Assembly (NCBI GenBank): GCA_001986395.2
Contig: MQVO02000184.1
Location: forward strand, 1-16,661
Length of the DNA: 16,661 nt
Direction: 5' to 3'
From: Irpex lacteus
Taxonomy: Eukaryota > Basidiomycota > Agaricomycetes > Polyporales > Irpicaceae
Below, in pieces: positions 15,215-16,661 of this stretch; position 1 is the first letter of the stretch; each line of letters starts with the position of its first letter. The translations under genes and the position numbers were made by a program. Under the pieces are notes generated by a model. The model saw nothing but the letters and a program-made list of their open reading frames with translations. It did not search any database and was not told the origin of the DNA.

Positions 15215-16661
15215 ATGCCAACCAACGACTCCGACTCCGCTATCAGCCTACGCTATGCTCTTCGTAGCGCTCCCTACCAAACAAGTCGGAAACACACGCC
15301 CACGATGCTGATAACGAGGCCTTCTCTCCGATCCCTCCTCTTCCTCCTTCAATACCTCCCGTACTACTGCTATGCCGGCTCTTACGAACTGTTCGACAAC
15401 TCTGGCGAGACTTGGGTCACGATCGGGGGCGATCCCTCCGCTCTGCTAGCTAACGCAGCTCGCGATCGATACGGAGGAGCGAGCTCTAGGGAGTTGAGGA
15501 GTTTGCCCTGAATCGAAGAGAAGAGCCCAGTTGGACAGGGGGATGGCAAGGACTTCCTCGCATATGGCGTAGATCTCCGCAAGGTGCGCACTCAGACCGG
15601 CCCAGTTGCTGAATCTTGGGTCCACTCGAGCTTCGACGATGACGAAGAGTTCCTCGACCCTAACGACCACTCACGCATCCAACCTGCTCTCCTCGCCAAG
15701 ATCAAACGAGAGCTGCGCCTTGCTCGCGATCTCGTTGGGTTCCTCGACCGTCGAGGGGGCTCTAATCACAACGTAGTCAATCGTATCTACTCGGGAGAGG
15801 AGCTATCCTTCGCCGAAGGAGTCGAGGACATCCGACTGGAGTTGTATCGAGCGCGGGAGGTTATGGACGAGCGGCTCGCAGCCATCAACTTCGCACTATG
15901 CAGGGCCGAACCCGACGTCGAAAAACTACGTGCGCCAGGTCTATGGAGCCTACATACAGAAATGGCATCTCCTGAGCGACATGAGAGGCATCTGCGTGGA
16001 CTTCCGTTCCTTTAACCCCGACACGACGCTCGTTTCCGATTGTCTGAGGAGACAAGTCCCTCTCTACTACCCTGTGGATCCTGAGTACTGTCCAAACCTC
16101 TCTGGGGCAGAGGCCCGTCTCGTCGAAGCCGTGAAGACTTATGAAGATTTCGTCTTCGCTCTACACGAGGCTTCGGTCTTTCCTAAGATACGGAAGTCGG
16201 AGACGGCGCCCCTCAAGTACTACGGAGTCGCGATCGACCCTGACGCTCCCACTCGACCGTGGAGGGCCCCACGATTCGAACGCTTTCGACGACCTGGATA
16301 GTCACGCTAAGGTGGTGCTCACGGACATCTTACACACCAACCTCGCACCCATCGTTCTTCCGTTCGAAGGCTCGCCCTCCTTGACCATCGTAGGAGGCGC
16401 AGTTCTCATCGTCGACTCTCTCACTGAGCTACGGATGATGTGTTGGGCCGCGAAGTATCGCGCCACCAACGTGTGCGAAGTACTAGGCGAAGCTCTGCTG
16501 AGAGGCTGGACCTTCCGTATCGCCTACCCTGAGAGCTACCTCGAAGATCTCCGTCGACAAGCAGCAAACCCCGACTCCGTCGTGATACCTGACCAAGTAC
16601 AACAGCTCGTGGTAGTAACCGATTTCGATCTGTTCGAGGGACCTCACGTGTGGGCTACGAG
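15215..16661 (+). pseudogene. Unrecognised third ORF downstream of element 2 pol, broken and cut by window end
   Basis: A candidate ATG lies at 15215 in frame 2. From about 15370 the frame reads as a folded-protein sequence (SYELFDNSGETWVTIGG, then RDRYGGASSRELRSLP). It meets an in-frame TGA at 15509-15511 and stays open in the same frame to about 15920 (QTGPVAESWVH, FLDRRGG, a helical ELYRAREVMDERLAAI). An extra A in the A-run at 15921-15925 moves it to frame 3 (VRQVYGAYIQKWHLLSDMRG). A further shift near 16250-16272 moves it to frame 1, which runs open to the window end and includes a hydrophobic strand pair (LTIVGGAVLIVDS). The minimum length is about 480 residues. There is no zinc knuckle, protease, RT or clear membrane anchor. 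The first 50 codons are doubtful, since another frame reads as a Pro-rich acidic segment at 15300-15360. I do not know the family. It may be an accessory ORF of element 2, or an unrelated gene or element next to it. Confidence 0.6.

Noticed and set aside
1..16661. CRISPR array, rRNA or bacterial-type operon signals
   Set aside because: There are no regularly spaced identical repeats, no rRNA-like sequence and no Shine-Dalgarno pattern; the content is eukaryotic retroelement.

Overview
The window looks like a transposon-dense, probably heterochromatic piece of a fungal nuclear genome. I infer a basidiomycete, most likely an agaricomycete. The reasons are two intron-less Ty3/Gypsy elements of the chromodomain-carrying (chromovirus) type lying head to tail on the + strand, GC-rich coding sequence, CT-rich tracts ahead of an ORF, and no recognisable host housekeeping gene. 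The taxonomic call rests on general look, not on a database match.

Layout. (1) Positions 1-1578 hold the 3' part of a gag-like region of element 1: a zinc knuckle followed by a long acidic linker, broken by about ten frame changes. (2) 1540-1980 is its aspartic protease. It ends at one in-frame TGA followed by CTAG, and the same frame then runs on to 5268 through reverse transcriptase, RNase H, integrase and a C-terminal chromodomain. (3) 5269-5480 is a short spacer. (4) 5481-6632 is an intact 383-codon ORF of unknown function with a strong predicted coiled coil. (5) 6633-7197 is non-coding, with an AT-rich patch and several hairpins; the junction between elements must lie here, but I could not find clear LTR ends. 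(6) 7198-13086 is the long gag-protease-RT-RNase H ORF of element 2 (1962 aa), with a Gly/Pro repeat tract in Gag. (7) 13056-15037 is the rest of element 2: the end of RNase H, then integrase and chromodomain, all recognisable but cut by about nine small indels. (8) 15038-15214 is a spacer with two hairpins and a CT-rich tract. (9) 15215 to the window end is a third, unrecognised ORF, broken by one TGA and two frameshifts and cut by the window edge.

How it fits together. Each element has the parts for Gag particle formation, proteolytic maturation, reverse transcription and chromatin-guided integration. In both, the next ORF after the chromodomain is a non-pol ORF about 180-215 bases downstream, where an env or accessory gene would sit in other LTR elements.

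Two things stand out. First, the only stop in the otherwise clean element 1 pol frame is TGA-CTAG, a known leaky-stop context, placed exactly between protease and reverse transcriptase. Second, frame damage is very unevenly spread: roughly 1.58-13.05 kb has no detectable frameshift, while both outer parts have several per kb. The boundaries fall inside genes, not at element ends. That points to a sequence-quality artefact or a gene-conversion or selection mosaic, not to simple ageing of separate insertions.
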